From positions 1 through 64,000 of the forward strand of contig NZ_BAABHK010000004.1 of NCBI RefSeq assembly GCF_039542055.1: DNA of 64,000 bases, written 5' to 3'. A program made the position numbers and the translations under genes. Within the stretch, counting starts at the first letter, position 1. Each line of letters starts with the position of its first letter. Shown here in pieces: positions 33,077-41,407 of this stretch. Source of the stretch: Actinoallomurus vinaceus (GTDB lineage Bacteria > Actinomycetota > Actinomycetes > Streptosporangiales > Streptosporangiaceae). The notes under the pieces were generated by a model, which ran no database searches, had not been told where the DNA came from, and worked only from the letters and a program-made list of their open reading frames with translations.

Positions 33077-33511
33077 CGGCGGTCGCCGCCCGCGTCCGGA
33101 GCACGTCCCGGCTCCCTGGACATCGTCCGGGGGCATTCGCCCAGGCCGCGCTCGTACCTGGGACGCGTCCAGCGTCTACGACGCCGTCCGGTCCGGATCC
33201 CACGCATGCGGCCGCGCGTTGGGATGGCCCGGTGACGATCACCGGGCCACGCGCTGATCGTGATCTCGGCAGCGTCCCACCGCGGACGTTCCCGCGGGAT
33301 GCGACGCCGTCCGGTCCGGAATGGTGCGCGTCCGGCTGCGCAGGCGGTCGGGCGTCGAGCGCGCGTCCGCCGCCCACGACCTCGCCCAGGCCTCGGCGTG
33401 AGTCTCGTCGAGAGTCATGCCGACCGTCTGAGGTCCGGTCGCCTACCTGCCCCAGGCCCATGTGGCAGCGGATGCCGAACGCGCGGCGTCGTGCCGGGAC
33501 GCGGACGACGG
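33077..33511. other. Convergent gap with hairpin and 19-base direct repeat
   Basis: No gene is supported here. CGACGCCGTCCGGTCCGGA occurs twice, at 33179-33197 and 33302-33320. A strong hairpin lies between the copies and is listed separately. Confidence 0.5.
33225..33249. terminator. Bidirectional hairpin between sulfite-oxidase-like gene and ECF sigma gene
   Basis: TGGCCCGGTGA and TCACCGGGCCA form a perfect 11-base stem with a CGA loop. It lies between two convergent genes, 149 bases after one stop and 263 bases after the other. Confidence 0.5.
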
Positions 33512-34123
33512 CTACGACGTGGTCCAGGCCGGGTTGGTGCGCACGCGGCCGCGCCGCGGCTTGCGGCATGCGGCGCGCTCCTCGTACGCCTGCCGCTCCG
33601 GGGCCCGGTGCGCCAGTGCGTCGCGGAGCTGGGCGCGGCCGCGGTGGATACGGCTGCGGACCGTGCCCATCTTGACGCCGAGGGTCGCGGCGATCTCCTC
33701 GTACGACAGGCCCTCGATGTCGCACAGCACCACCGCGGCGCGGTACTCCGGCGCCAGCGCGTCCAGGGCCATCTGGATGTCGTCGTCGAAGTGCCGGTCG
33801 TCGTACACCTGTGCGGGGCTCGGCTCGCGTCCCCGCAGGCGCTCGGCCGCGTCGTCGGCGAGGCCCTCGAACCGGATGCGCTGTCGTCGGCGGACCATGT
33901 CGAGGAAGAGGTTGGTGGTGATCCGGTGCAACCACCCCTCGAACGTGCCCGGCGTGTAGTTCGACAGCGAACGGAACACGCGCACGAACACCTCTTGTGT
34001 GAGGTCCTCGGCATCGTGCTGGTTCCCGGTCAGCCGGTAGGCGAGGCGGTAGACGCGCGCGGAGTGCTCACGCACGATCTCGTCCCAAGTGGGCGGCGTC
34101 CACGCCACCGTGTCACCCTTCAC
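33512..34123 (-). CDS. sigE: ECF sigma factor, SigE-like
   Basis: The 203-residue factor has region 2 (REHSARVYRLAYRLTGNQHD, then AEDLTQEVFVRVFRSL) and region 4 (LDALAPEYRAAVVLCDIEGL and EEIAATLGVKMGTVRSRIHR). The sequence closely follows the mycobacterial/streptomycete SigE envelope-stress factor group. In that group the next gene is usually a zinc anti-sigma (RseA) and then an HtrA-like protease; neither follows here, since the downstream neighbour is the convergent sulfite-oxidase-like gene. The C-terminus ends in basic residues (ACRKPRRGRVRT). GTG start. Confidence 0.85.
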   Translation of the reverse strand: MKGDTVAWTPPTWDEIVREHSARVYRLAYRLTGNQHDAEDLTQEVFVRVFRSLSNYTPGTFEGWLHRITTNLFLDMVRRRQRIRFEGLADDAAERLRGREPSPAQVYDDRHFDDDIQMALDALAPEYRAAVVLCDIEGLSYEEIAATLGVKMGTVRSRIHRGRAQLRDALAHRAPERQAYEERAACRKPRRGRVRTNPAWTTS

Positions 34124-34454
34124 CCGTCACCCCCGATAGCACTGGTCACTGTCAAAGTCTGTCCTGCCGGGGGTAAGAGCGGTGTAAGGGAACCCCGCCG
34201 CGGTGGGCGCCTTCCGGTGACCATTCGGTCGGGCCCTTTCCCTCCGACGCTGTCCAGCATGGCAGCCGGGAGCCGTCCCGACGTCGCCCGTCAGGTGGGT
34301 GTTGCCCGGTCCGGGGTCGGCCGGGCGACGGAGGGCGGAACGCCGCTCTCATCCTCAGGGGGGAGAAAACGAACCGGCCACTCTTGATCACTTTCGGGGT
34401 TGTCGGCATTCTGGGCGCGGGCGGCTCCTCCCCGCCGACCGCCCGGGAGCCGCG
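34124..34454. other. Divergent promoter region of ECF sigma and SARP genes
   Basis: No gene is supported. The region between the two divergent starts holds no hairpin or palindrome that I can identify with confidence. Confidence 0.4.
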
Positions 34455-37400
34455 ATGGAGATTCGCATTCTCGGCCCGTTCGAGCTCGTCGACGGCGAAC
34501 GCCGGATCCGGATCGACGCGCCCAAACAGCGCGCCCTGCTCATCGCACTGGTCCTGCGCGCCAACCGGGTGGTGCCGACGGAGGAACTCGCCGAGCGGAT
34601 CTGGGGGGACGACCCGCCGTCGAGCGCACGGCTCACCCTCCAGGGGTACGTTCTGCGGGTCCGCCGGGCGCTGGCCGGTGTGCCGGATGTGGCCATCGTC
34701 ACCGAGCCGACGGGGTACCTGCTGCGCGTGGACCCCGAGCGGATCGACGCGCACCGGTTCACCCGGTTGGTCGAGGACGCGGACCGGGCCGCGGCGGGCG
34801 GCGACACGGACGCCGAGGCCGACCTGCTCCACGAGGCCCTCGGGCTGTGGCGCGGGGAGCCCCTCGCCGATGTGGGCTCCGACGTCCTGTGGCGCGAGGA
34901 GACCGGTCGGCTGGCCGAGATGCGCGCGCGGGCGGTCGAGCGGCGCATCGACGCCGATCTCCGCGCCGGGCGGCACCTGGAGCTGATCGGCGAGCTGACC
35001 GCGCTCGTGGCGGCCCACCCCTTCCGCGAGGGGTTCCGCGCCCAGTTGATGCTCGCCCTGTACCGGGCCGGGCGCCGGGCCGAGTCCCTTGAGGCGTACC
35101 GGGACGCCCGGGCCGTCCTCGCGCGAGAGCTCGGGGTCGAGCCGGGGCCGCGGCTGCGCCGGCTGGAGCACTCCGTCCTGACCGCCGACCCCACCCTGGA
35201 TCCGGCGCCACGGGCGGAGCACAGCCCGTTCGCGCTGCCGCCGGACGTCCCGCACTTCGTCGGCCGGGAGGCCGAGCTGGCGCGGCTGCTCGCGCCTCCT
35301 CGTACGGACGCAGGCCCCTTGGTACGCGCCGTGGCGGGCATGGCCGGGGTGGGGAAGACGACGCTCGTCGTGCACGCCGCCCACCGGCTGGCCGAGCGGT
35401 ACCCCGACGGGCGGATCCACGTCGACCTCGGCGGGACCACCGGCCATCCGATGGACCCGGCGGCCGCGCTCGACCGGTTCCTGCGCCTGCTCGGCGTCTG
35501 GGGCGGCCGGATCAGAGGCGGCGTGGACGACCGGGCGGCCCTGCTTCGTGACCGGCTCGCGGGCCGCCGCGTGCTCCTCGTCCTCGACAACGCCGTCGAC
35601 GAGGCGCAGGTACGGCCCCTGATCCCCGGCACGCCGGGCTGTGCCGCGTTCATCACCAGCCGGTCACCGCTCATCGGTCTGGAGTACGCCGACCTGATCG
35701 ACCTGGACGTCCTCGCCCCGGACGACGCCATCGACCTGCTGGCCGGGGTGATCGGCCGGCGCCGGATCCTCGCCGAGGAGGACCGCGCCCGCACCCTCGT
35801 CGCCCAGTGCGGCCACCTCCCCCTGGCCGTACGGATCGCGGCGGCGCGCCTGGCCGGGCGTCCCGAGTGGACTTTGGACCGGCTCGCGGGCCAGCTCGCC
35901 GACGAACACCGGCGGCTCGACCGCCTGTCCGCCGGAGACCTGGAGGTCCGGTCCAGCATCGCGCTGAGTCAGGACGCCCTGCCTCCCGCGCACCGGCGGC
36001 CGTTCCACCTCATCGGGCTGCTCGACCTGCCCGACGTCACGCCCTGGATGGTCGCCGCTCTCCTCGACCGGCCGGTCGCCGACGCCGAGGACGTGATCGA
36101 CGCCCTCGTCGACGCCCGTCTGCTGGAACCCGGCCGGGCGGACCCTCCGGACGGCCCCCGTTACCGCTGCCACGACCTGGTCCGGCTGTTCGCCCGCGAA
36201 CAGGCCCTCGGCTCCGAAGCGCCGGACGCGCGGGACGCGGCCGTGCTCCGCGTACTGCGGGCGCTGCTCGAGCTCGCCGAACGGGCCGACGACGCGCTGC
36301 AGAGCCGGCGGCTGCGCCTTCCGGATCCGCGTCCCCACCCGAACCGGCCGACGCCCGCCCAGGCCACACCGGCCGACGCGACACCTCTGGGTGCGTCAGC
36401 GGCGGACGCGACGGCCGCGAGCGCGACACCCGCGGATGCGTCAGCGGCGGACGCCGCAACCGACGACGCAACGCCCGCAGGTACCACGGCCGCCGGCACG
36501 ACGGCCGTGAGCGCGACGCCTGCGGATGCGACGCCCGCGGTTGCGTCATCGGCGGACGCAGCCGACGTCGACGCGGCGCCCGCGGATAGGTCAGCGGTGG
36601 AGGCGAAGGCCGCCGACGCGATGCCCACGGGTGCGACGGCCGGGAGCGCGGCGGCCTCGGACGCTGCGGCCGCCGACGTGACGGCAGGTGATATCGCGGC
36701 CGCCGGGGCGACGGCTGTGGGTGTGGCGGGCGCGCCGCTCGCGTGGTTCGAGGCCAACCGCCAGGTCCTCGCCATGGCCGTCCATCGAGCGGCCTCCGTG
36801 GGCGCGGCGGAGCTCTCCTGGCGGCTGGCCGCCTCCCTGCTGAGCTTCCACGACCTGCGCGGGCACTGGGACGACTGGCGCCGTACGCATGAGGTCGCCC
36901 TGACGGCGGCGCTCGCGCGTGACGACCGGTGGGGACAGACCGCGATGCGCTACGGCCTCGGGCTTCTCGCGACCGCGCAGGACCGGTACAAGGACGCGGC
37001 CGGGCACCTGACCGCCGCCGTCGCCGGAAGCCGGGAGCTCGGCGCGCCGGTCCGTGCGGCCCGGGCCCTGAACGCGCTCGGCGACGTCCACCACATCTGC
37101 GACCGGCTGGACGACGCGTTCGCCTGCTTCCAGGAGGCCCTGCGGATCGCCGAACGGCACGACGACCCCACGGGACGGGCCAACAGCCTGCTCAACCTGG
37201 GTCTGGTCCATCGTGACCGGGGAGACCCGGGCGCCTCTCTCGCCCATCTGGACCGAGCGCTGGAGACCTTCCGCTCGGCGGGCGACGAGTACGGGGAGGC
37301 GCACGTTCTGCGCTTCCTCGCCGCGACGCACTATCACTCCCGTACCGACCTCGCGGCCGCGCACCGGCACGCGACGCGCGCCATCGGGCTGTTCCGGCGG

Positions 37401-37784
37401 TTCGGTGACGGTCTCGCCGAGATCCGGTCCCTCCGCCTGCGGGCGATGGTCCTGACCGCCGAGGGCCGCCCGCGAGCCGGGATCGACCTTCTCGACCGCT
37501 GCCTCACGGCCTTCCGCGAACAAGGTGATCTCTTCGGCGAGGCGTCCACGCTGTGGGCCCTCGGTGGAGCGGCTCACGACTCCGGTGACACCGTACGGGC
37601 GGTCGGGTGCCTGGAGGAGGCCCTGAGCCTCTTCCGCCGCCTCGACGTGCCCCTGTGGGAGGCGCGCACGCGGTCCCGGCTGGCGGCGGCGCGCGGGGAG
37701 GGTGCCGCCCCCGTGGACGGCACCCTGCCCGTGATCATCACCGGTGGGGCACCGCCGCAGCCGTCCAGCCCAGGTAGTGGCTGA
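34455..37784 (+). CDS. AfsR/SARP-family regulator with NB-ARC and TPR domains
   Basis: The 1109-residue regulator begins with an OmpR-like winged helix (MEIRILGPFELVDGERRIRI ... RALLIALVLRANRVV), then the bacterial transcriptional activator domain (about 95-240, ending ELGVEPGPRLRRLE), an NB-ARC ATPase (Walker A GMAGVGKTTLVV near 297; VLLVLDNAVDEAQVRPL) and C-terminal TPR repeats (about 830-1090). Residues about 630-760 are an Ala/Thr/Asp/Pro low-complexity insertion between ATPase and TPR parts. The ATG has GGGAG upstream. SARPs activate secondary-metabolite genes; no such cluster is visible here. The 3' end overlaps the convergent CHAP gene by 47 bases. Confidence 0.88.
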   Translation: MEIRILGPFELVDGERRIRIDAPKQRALLIALVLRANRVVPTEELAERIWGDDPPSSARLTLQGYVLRVRRALAGVPDVAIVTEPTGYLLRVDPERIDAHRFTRLVEDADRAAAGGDTDAEADLLHEALGLWRGEPLADVGSDVLWREETGRLAEMRARAVERRIDADLRAGRHLELIGELTALVAAHPFREGFRAQLMLALYRAGRRAESLEAYRDARAVLARELGVEPGPRLRRLEHSVLTADPTLDPAPRAEHSPFALPPDVPHFVGREAELARLLAPPRTDAGPLVRAVAGMAGVGKTTLVVHAAHRLAERYPDGRIHVDLGGTTGHPMDPAAALDRFLRLLGVWGGRIRGGVDDRAALLRDRLAGRRVLLVLDNAVDEAQVRPLIPGTPGCAAFITSRSPLIGLEYADLIDLDVLAPDDAIDLLAGVIGRRRILAEEDRARTLVAQCGHLPLAVRIAAARLAGRPEWTLDRLAGQLADEHRRLDRLSAGDLEVRSSIALSQDALPPAHRRPFHLIGLLDLPDVTPWMVAALLDRPVADAEDVIDALVDARLLEPGRADPPDGPRYRCHDLVRLFAREQALGSEAPDARDAAVLRVLRALLELAERADDALQSRRLRLPDPRPHPNRPTPAQATPADATPLGASAADATAASATPADASAADAATDDATPAGTTAAGTTAVSATPADATPAVASSADAADVDAAPADRSAVEAKAADAMPTGATAGSAAASDAAAADVTAGDIAAAGATAVGVAGAPLAWFEANRQVLAMAVHRAASVGAAELSWRLAASLLSFHDLRGHWDDWRRTHEVALTAALARDDRWGQTAMRYGLGLLATAQDRYKDAAGHLTAAVAGSRELGAPVRAARALNALGDVHHICDRLDDAFACFQEALRIAERHDDPTGRANSLLNLGLVHRDRGDPGASLAHLDRALETFRSAGDEYGEAHVLRFLAATHYHSRTDLAAAHRHATRAIGLFRRFGDGLAEIRSLRLRAMVLTAEGRPRAGIDLLDRCLTAFREQGDLFGEASTLWALGGAAHDSGDTVRAVGCLEEALSLFRRLDVPLWEARTRSRLAAARGEGAAPVDGTLPVIITGGAPPQPSSPGSG
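36345..36735 (+). repeat. In-frame degenerate repeat inside the SARP gene
   Basis: The DNA repeats GCGACACC..GCGTCAGCGGCGGACGC-type units (45-base step between the copies at 36378 and 36423, then decaying), encoding variations of A-T-P-A-D-A and S-A-A-D-A-T. The reading frame is kept throughout about 390 bases. Confidence 0.7.
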
Positions 37785-38247
37785 AGTGACTCACGCTCGT
37801 CGCGTGCCCGATCTTGCCGCCGATGCTGGTCGAGTAGAACCCGCCCTTGCCGTCGGCGATGCCGACGTGCCCGTACGCGCTGATCTTCCAGTACACGAAC
37901 GACCCGGCGGGGGGCTTGGTGCCGCTGTGGTGGGTGGCGCCGTTCCAGTGGGCGATCGCCGACGCCCACACCCCGGTCGTGCCGTAGGCGTTCTCCACCG
38001 CCTTCTCGCAGTAGTGCTCCCAGCCGGTCTTGCCGACGTGGTTCTTCATCCACTGGACGGCTCCGGCGGCCGTGCCGTCGCCGGCGCTGAGCGGGGATAC
38101 CTGCCCGGCCGTGGAGACGCTCGCCGGCGCGGACACCGTACGGGCGGGCGCCGCGTGCGCGGTCGCGGGGATACCGGCGGCGACGAGGACCGCGGCGGGG
38201 ACGATTGCGGCTCCGGCACGCAGCCGACGCCAGGAAGGACGACGCAT
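37738..38247 (-). CDS. Secreted CHAP/NlpC-like cell-wall amidase-type protein
   Basis: The 169-residue protein has a signal peptide (RRLRAGAAIVPAAVLVAAG, cut near ATAHA-AP) and a domain with EHYCEKAVENAYGTTGVWAS (catalytic Cys), PPAGSFVYWKIS and GHVGIADGKGGFYS (catalytic His), the order of CHAP/NlpC cysteine peptidases that cut peptidoglycan. A short Ser/Ala linker precedes the domain. The stop end overlaps the tail of the SARP gene. Its role in wall remodelling is the family expectation. Confidence 0.75.
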   Translation of the reverse strand: MRRPSWRRLRAGAAIVPAAVLVAAGIPATAHAAPARTVSAPASVSTAGQVSPLSAGDGTAAGAVQWMKNHVGKTGWEHYCEKAVENAYGTTGVWASAIAHWNGATHHSGTKPPAGSFVYWKISAYGHVGIADGKGGFYSTSIGGKIGHATSVSHFSHYLGWTAAAVPHR

Positions 38248-38395
38248 TTGCCAACCTCCGACGGGTTGAGGGGGAATGCGGCGGCAAGCGTTGCAACAGC
38301 CGCTTGTGCATCGCTTGTCCGGCCCGTACGGCCGAGGCGCCCGGAATACGGCGAAGGGCCGGACTCGACGAGCCCGGCCCTCGCGTGAGGCATCT

Positions 38396-38579
38396 GGTTC
38401 CAGGGGTCGTGCCCCTGGGCGGATGTGGCGGGCTCCGGCGAAGCCGACCGAAGATCGGCGAGCAGGATGAACCCGGTGGGGCGAAGCCTCACATCGGGGG
38501 TTCCAGGGGGTCGTCCCCCTGGGCGGATATGGCGGGCCCCGGCGAAGCCGACCGAAAGTCGGCGAGCAGGATGAACCCG
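38396..38579. repeat. Two tandem REP-like units, 103-base period
   Basis: Units at 38396-38475 and 38499-38579 share the order hairpin CCAGGGG..CCCCTGG, GCGGAT.TGGCGGGC, CCGGCGAAGCCGA and a second hairpin, ending AGCAGGATGAACCCG. Hairpin arms vary in a compensating way (CGAAGA/CGAAAG loops with kept stems), which suggests the folded form matters. The same block order is found at 7580-7712. Confidence 0.7.
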
Positions 38580-38584
38580 CCTCG

Positions 38585-38657
38585 CTCCCCCGACTGGACT
38601 CGAACCAGTAACCTGCCGGTTAACAGCCGGACGCTCTGCCAATTGAGCTACGGGGGA
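38585..38657 (-). tRNA. tRNA-Asn (GUU)
   Basis: A full cloverleaf: acceptor TCCCCCG/CGGGGGA, D-arm GCTC..GAGC, anticodon loop CTGTTAA (anticodon GTT), T-arm ACTGG-TTCGAGT-CCAGT, discriminator G. CCA is not encoded. Confidence 0.95.
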
Positions 38658-38793
38658 TCACACAGGTGAGGCCGCCCTGACCACTGGCCGCCCCAACGGG
38701 CACAAGGTTAGCGCATAACGCACGTGCTCGTTTCCTCGACTGGCCCGTGCTCTTCGGGGTATGTCCTACGGCGACTCAGCAGAGGAGTTGATC

Positions 38794-39129
38794 ATGAAAT
38801 ACCGCGCTGTGTTCCTCGTCGGGGCGGCGGCCGGATACGTACTGGGGACGCGCGCCGGCCAGGAGCGCTACGAGCAGATCAAACGGCTGTCCCGTCGGGT
38901 CGCCGAGAACCCCACCGTGCAGGAGGCCGCGGGCGTCCTGCGTGCCCAGGCCGGTGATTTCGCCGAGACGGCCCGGCAGAAGGTCGGCGACAAGGTCCAG
39001 ACGGTGAGCGGCAGGGTCCAGGAGAAGGTCCCCGGTATCCGCCGGACCGACCAGCCGGCCCCCGCCGACATCACCGACCGGACCGGCCACGCCGCCCGCT
39101 CCGGCGACGAACCCGCCGACATCACCTGA
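38794..39129 (+). CDS. YtxH-like small membrane-associated protein
   Basis: The 111-residue protein begins MKYRAVFLVGAAAGYVLGTR, one hydrophobic helix with the GYVLGTRAG turn, followed by long amphipathic basic/acidic helices (ERYEQIKRLSRR, AETARQKVGDKVQTVSGRVQ). This is the YtxH-like pattern common in actinobacteria, thought to be stress-related envelope proteins. The ATG at 38794 has GAGGAG six bases upstream. The last 30 residues are disordered. Confidence 0.7.
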   Translation: MKYRAVFLVGAAAGYVLGTRAGQERYEQIKRLSRRVAENPTVQEAAGVLRAQAGDFAETARQKVGDKVQTVSGRVQEKVPGIRRTDQPAPADITDRTGHAARSGDEPADIT

Positions 39130-39243
39130 CCCACCGCAGCGGGCGCGCCGTCTGGACTGCGGAGCGCCGGGAGCGAAGCGACCAGAGTGACGGGGGAAGA
39201 CGGCGCGTCGGGCACCCGCGAACCGCACCCACGCCGGCCCGAG

Positions 39244-39294
39244 GGTCTGTCTCAATGTCCCCGTCCGTAGGACAGCGGGGCTTTGGGACAGGCC
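39244..39294 (+). terminator. Directional hairpin after the YtxH-like gene
   Basis: GGTCTGTCTCAATGTCCCC and GGGGCTTTGGGACAGGCC pair over about 18 positions if G-U pairs are allowed in the + strand RNA. In the opposite strand those positions would be C-A mismatches, so the structure works best for transcripts of the YtxH-like gene. Confidence 0.5.
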
Positions 39295-39759
39295 CTACAG
39301 GCCCGTCTGACGGCGGATCTCCTCGAGGGCCTGCTCGGCCTGGGCCAGCAGACCCGGGTCGTCGGGGTCGAGGCCCCGGTCGAAGACGAACGTCCAGCCC
39401 AGGGTGCCGGCGGCGGTGGGCGGCCGGCGGCCGACGATCCGTACTCCCCCGGCGGGCAGCTTGACGTGGGTGCTGACGACGACGGTGGCGGTGACGCGCT
39501 CGCGGACGGCCTCGGGCACCGAGCCGGGCTCCGCCAGCCGTACGGTGTGGCGCCGGCCGCCGACCTCACGGACGAACAGGACGCCGTCCTGCCAGGTGGC
39601 CTGCTCCACCTGCTCCCACGGCAGCCGGGTGTGCTCGTCCGCTCCGGGGAGGTAGAGGGCGGCGTCGGTCGCGACGGTCTCGCCGCCGACCGCCAGGACC
39701 CGCTCGCCTCGCCGGACGGCCACGCCGTCCGGCACGTTCTTGCGCCACGTCAGTCGCAT
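39295..39759 (-). CDS. Conserved hypothetical actinobacterial protein
   Basis: The 154-residue protein reads RKNVPDGVAVRRGERVLAVG, then LPWEQVEQATWQDGVLFVRE and WTFVFDRGLDPDDPGLLAQA. The N-terminal half looks like a small beta-rich PH-like fold and the C-terminal helix ends LEEIRRQTGL. I recall similar uncharacterised actinobacterial proteins near tRNA or housekeeping genes but no function. No signal peptide or membrane segment is present. Confidence 0.65.
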   Translation of the reverse strand: MRLTWRKNVPDGVAVRRGERVLAVGGETVATDAALYLPGADEHTRLPWEQVEQATWQDGVLFVREVGGRRHTVRLAEPGSVPEAVRERVTATVVVSTHVKLPAGGVRIVGRRPPTAAGTLGWTFVFDRGLDPDDPGLLAQAEQALEEIRRQTGL

Positions 39760-39784
39760 GGCAGATCAACCTACAATGACCCGA

Positions 39785-41059
39785 TCAGGGCGCGCGGCGT
39801 GCGGTCAGCAGATCGAGCACCAGCGCCGCCGACCAGCTGAAATCATGGCTGCCGCGGCCGCTGCCGTCGAACGGGTCGAAGTACTCCCGGAACCCGGACT
39901 GGCGCACCAGCCGGACCGTCGACCCGAACAGCAGGTCAGCGACCGTGCCGAGCCCGTGCGCACGGGCCCCGGCCCACAGCAGCCAGTTGGTGTTGACCCA
40001 GGTCGGCCCCCGCCAGTACGCGCCGCGGTCGAAGGCCTCCGACTGGATGTCGCAGGTCGGCACCGGGTAGCCGGCCGCCCCGGCGAAGTGCGCCGACAGC
40101 AGCAGGTCGGCCAGCGAGCGCACGATCCCGTCGGGCAGCTCCGGGTCCAGGAGCGGGGCGAAGCCGGAGACGGTCGTCTCGCGGATCAGCCGCCCGGTTC
40201 GCAGGTCGCGGGCCCGGAAGCAGCCGGCCGACTCGTCCCACAGGCGCTCCAGCAGGGCGTCGTGGATGCGCTCCGCGGCCTCCCGGTGGGGACGGGGATC
40301 GGCGCCGACCAGGTCGGCGAGCTCGGCCAGCGCGTGCGTGGACGCCAGGTAGACCGCGTTGAACAGTGGATCTTCGACGACGAAGGGGTGGTCGTCCCGG
40401 AGGTACTCCGCGCGGTATCCGGCGGCCCGCATGCCCCCGACGAGCGCGACGTACCGGTCGTGGTCGCCGCCGGCGTACGCCACGCCGCGCGGGTCCACGG
40501 CGGCCAGCGGCGGGTCCCACGCCGGGCTGTCGTCCAGGCCCGACTCCCACGGGTGGCACAGGCTCACCAGGCCGCTGCCGCCGATGTCGCGGTCCCGGGC
40601 GAGGTAGGCGTGCTGGGCCACCAGACAGGGGTACAGCGGGGCGAGGAAGGCCCGGTCCACATCGCCGGTCGCCCGTACGACGTGCAGGGCCGTGAGGGCC
40701 TGCAGCGGCGGCTGGGTGAGCCCGGAGGTGTCCACTCCGTGCGGAGCGGCGGGCTGTGCGGCGCTGAGCCACAGCTCGGGCCCGGGGAAGTACGCGCGGC
40801 GCGGCTCGGTCGAGCTGAACACGATGTGCGGGACCATGCCCGTCGCCCACTGGCCGCGGAACAACGACAGCAGCTCCGCCTCGGCGCGGTCGGGGCGATG
40901 GTGGGCGAGACCGATGCCGGTGAAGGCGGAGTCCCAGCTCCACTGGTGCGGATAGAGCCCCGGGGAAGGGACCGTGGCCGCTCCGGTCCAGTTCGCATCC
41001 AGCACGCGGGCGGCGGCCGCCCAGAGGGCCGTCTCGTCACCGATGAGCCGGGACCCCAT
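39785..41059 (-). CDS. Glucosylglycerate/mannosylglycerate hydrolase-like glycosidase (GH63 type)
   Basis: The 424-residue protein contains TVPSPGLYPHQWSWDSAFTG (residues about 30-49), the substrate-pocket motif of GH63-type glucosylglycerate hydrolases, plus SGLVSLCHPWESGLDDSPAW, FDRGAYWRGPTWVNTNWLLW and FREYFDPFDGSGRGSHDFSW, all characteristic of the (alpha/alpha)6 catalytic barrel. Mycobacterial relatives release glucose from glucosylglycerate after nitrogen stress. No glucosylglycerate synthase is nearby. The ATG at 41059 gives the family start; the longer frame upstream falls in a repeat tract. Confidence 0.82.
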   Translation of the reverse strand: MGSRLIGDETALWAAAARVLDANWTGAATVPSPGLYPHQWSWDSAFTGIGLAHHRPDRAEAELLSLFRGQWATGMVPHIVFSSTEPRRAYFPGPELWLSAAQPAAPHGVDTSGLTQPPLQALTALHVVRATGDVDRAFLAPLYPCLVAQHAYLARDRDIGGSGLVSLCHPWESGLDDSPAWDPPLAAVDPRGVAYAGGDHDRYVALVGGMRAAGYRAEYLRDDHPFVVEDPLFNAVYLASTHALAELADLVGADPRPHREAAERIHDALLERLWDESAGCFRARDLRTGRLIRETTVSGFAPLLDPELPDGIVRSLADLLLSAHFAGAAGYPVPTCDIQSEAFDRGAYWRGPTWVNTNWLLWAGARAHGLGTVADLLFGSTVRLVRQSGFREYFDPFDGSGRGSHDFSWSAALVLDLLTARRAP

Positions 41060-41407
41060 TGGGACAGCGTACGGCCCCGGGCCGCTCCGGGCGATGCCCG
41101 GCCCGGGGCGACCGGCCCCCTGGCGCTCCCGCCGACGCCCGGCCCCCAGCGAACACCACCCCCGAGGACCCACCGGCCTCCCAGCGACCACCACCCTCAG
41201 GGGCCCCGAGGGTTCACCGATCCCCAGAGAGCACCACCCTCAGGGCTCACCGGGCCTCCCAGCGACGCCCGGCCTCAACAACCGACCGGCCCCACGCTCC
41301 TCCCGGCGGCGCCCGGCCCCCAGAGAGCACCACCCCGCCGGTTCACCAGCCCCCAGCGAGCGCCCCTGAGGGCTCACCGGCCCCAGGCGAGCAGCGCCGA
41401 CGAGGCT
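41060..41407. repeat. Second decayed minisatellite-like tract, 30-44 bp period
   Basis: CCCAGCGA/CCCAGAGA anchors recur near 41145, 41179, 41223, 41258, 41319, 41352 and 41382, each followed by variants of CACCACCCTCAGGGCTCACC. No gene is supported in this gap. Confidence 0.6.

Noticed and set aside
34455..37784. SARP regulator as sign of a biosynthetic gene cluster
   Set aside because: No PKS, NRPS, terpene or RiPP core gene lies within the window; the neighbours are a sigma factor and a cell-wall hydrolase.
38396..38579. Possible riboswitch before the tRNA-Asn/CHAP region
   Set aside because: The paired hairpins repeat in tandem and recur at another locus, which fits a REP-like repeat better than a riboswitch.
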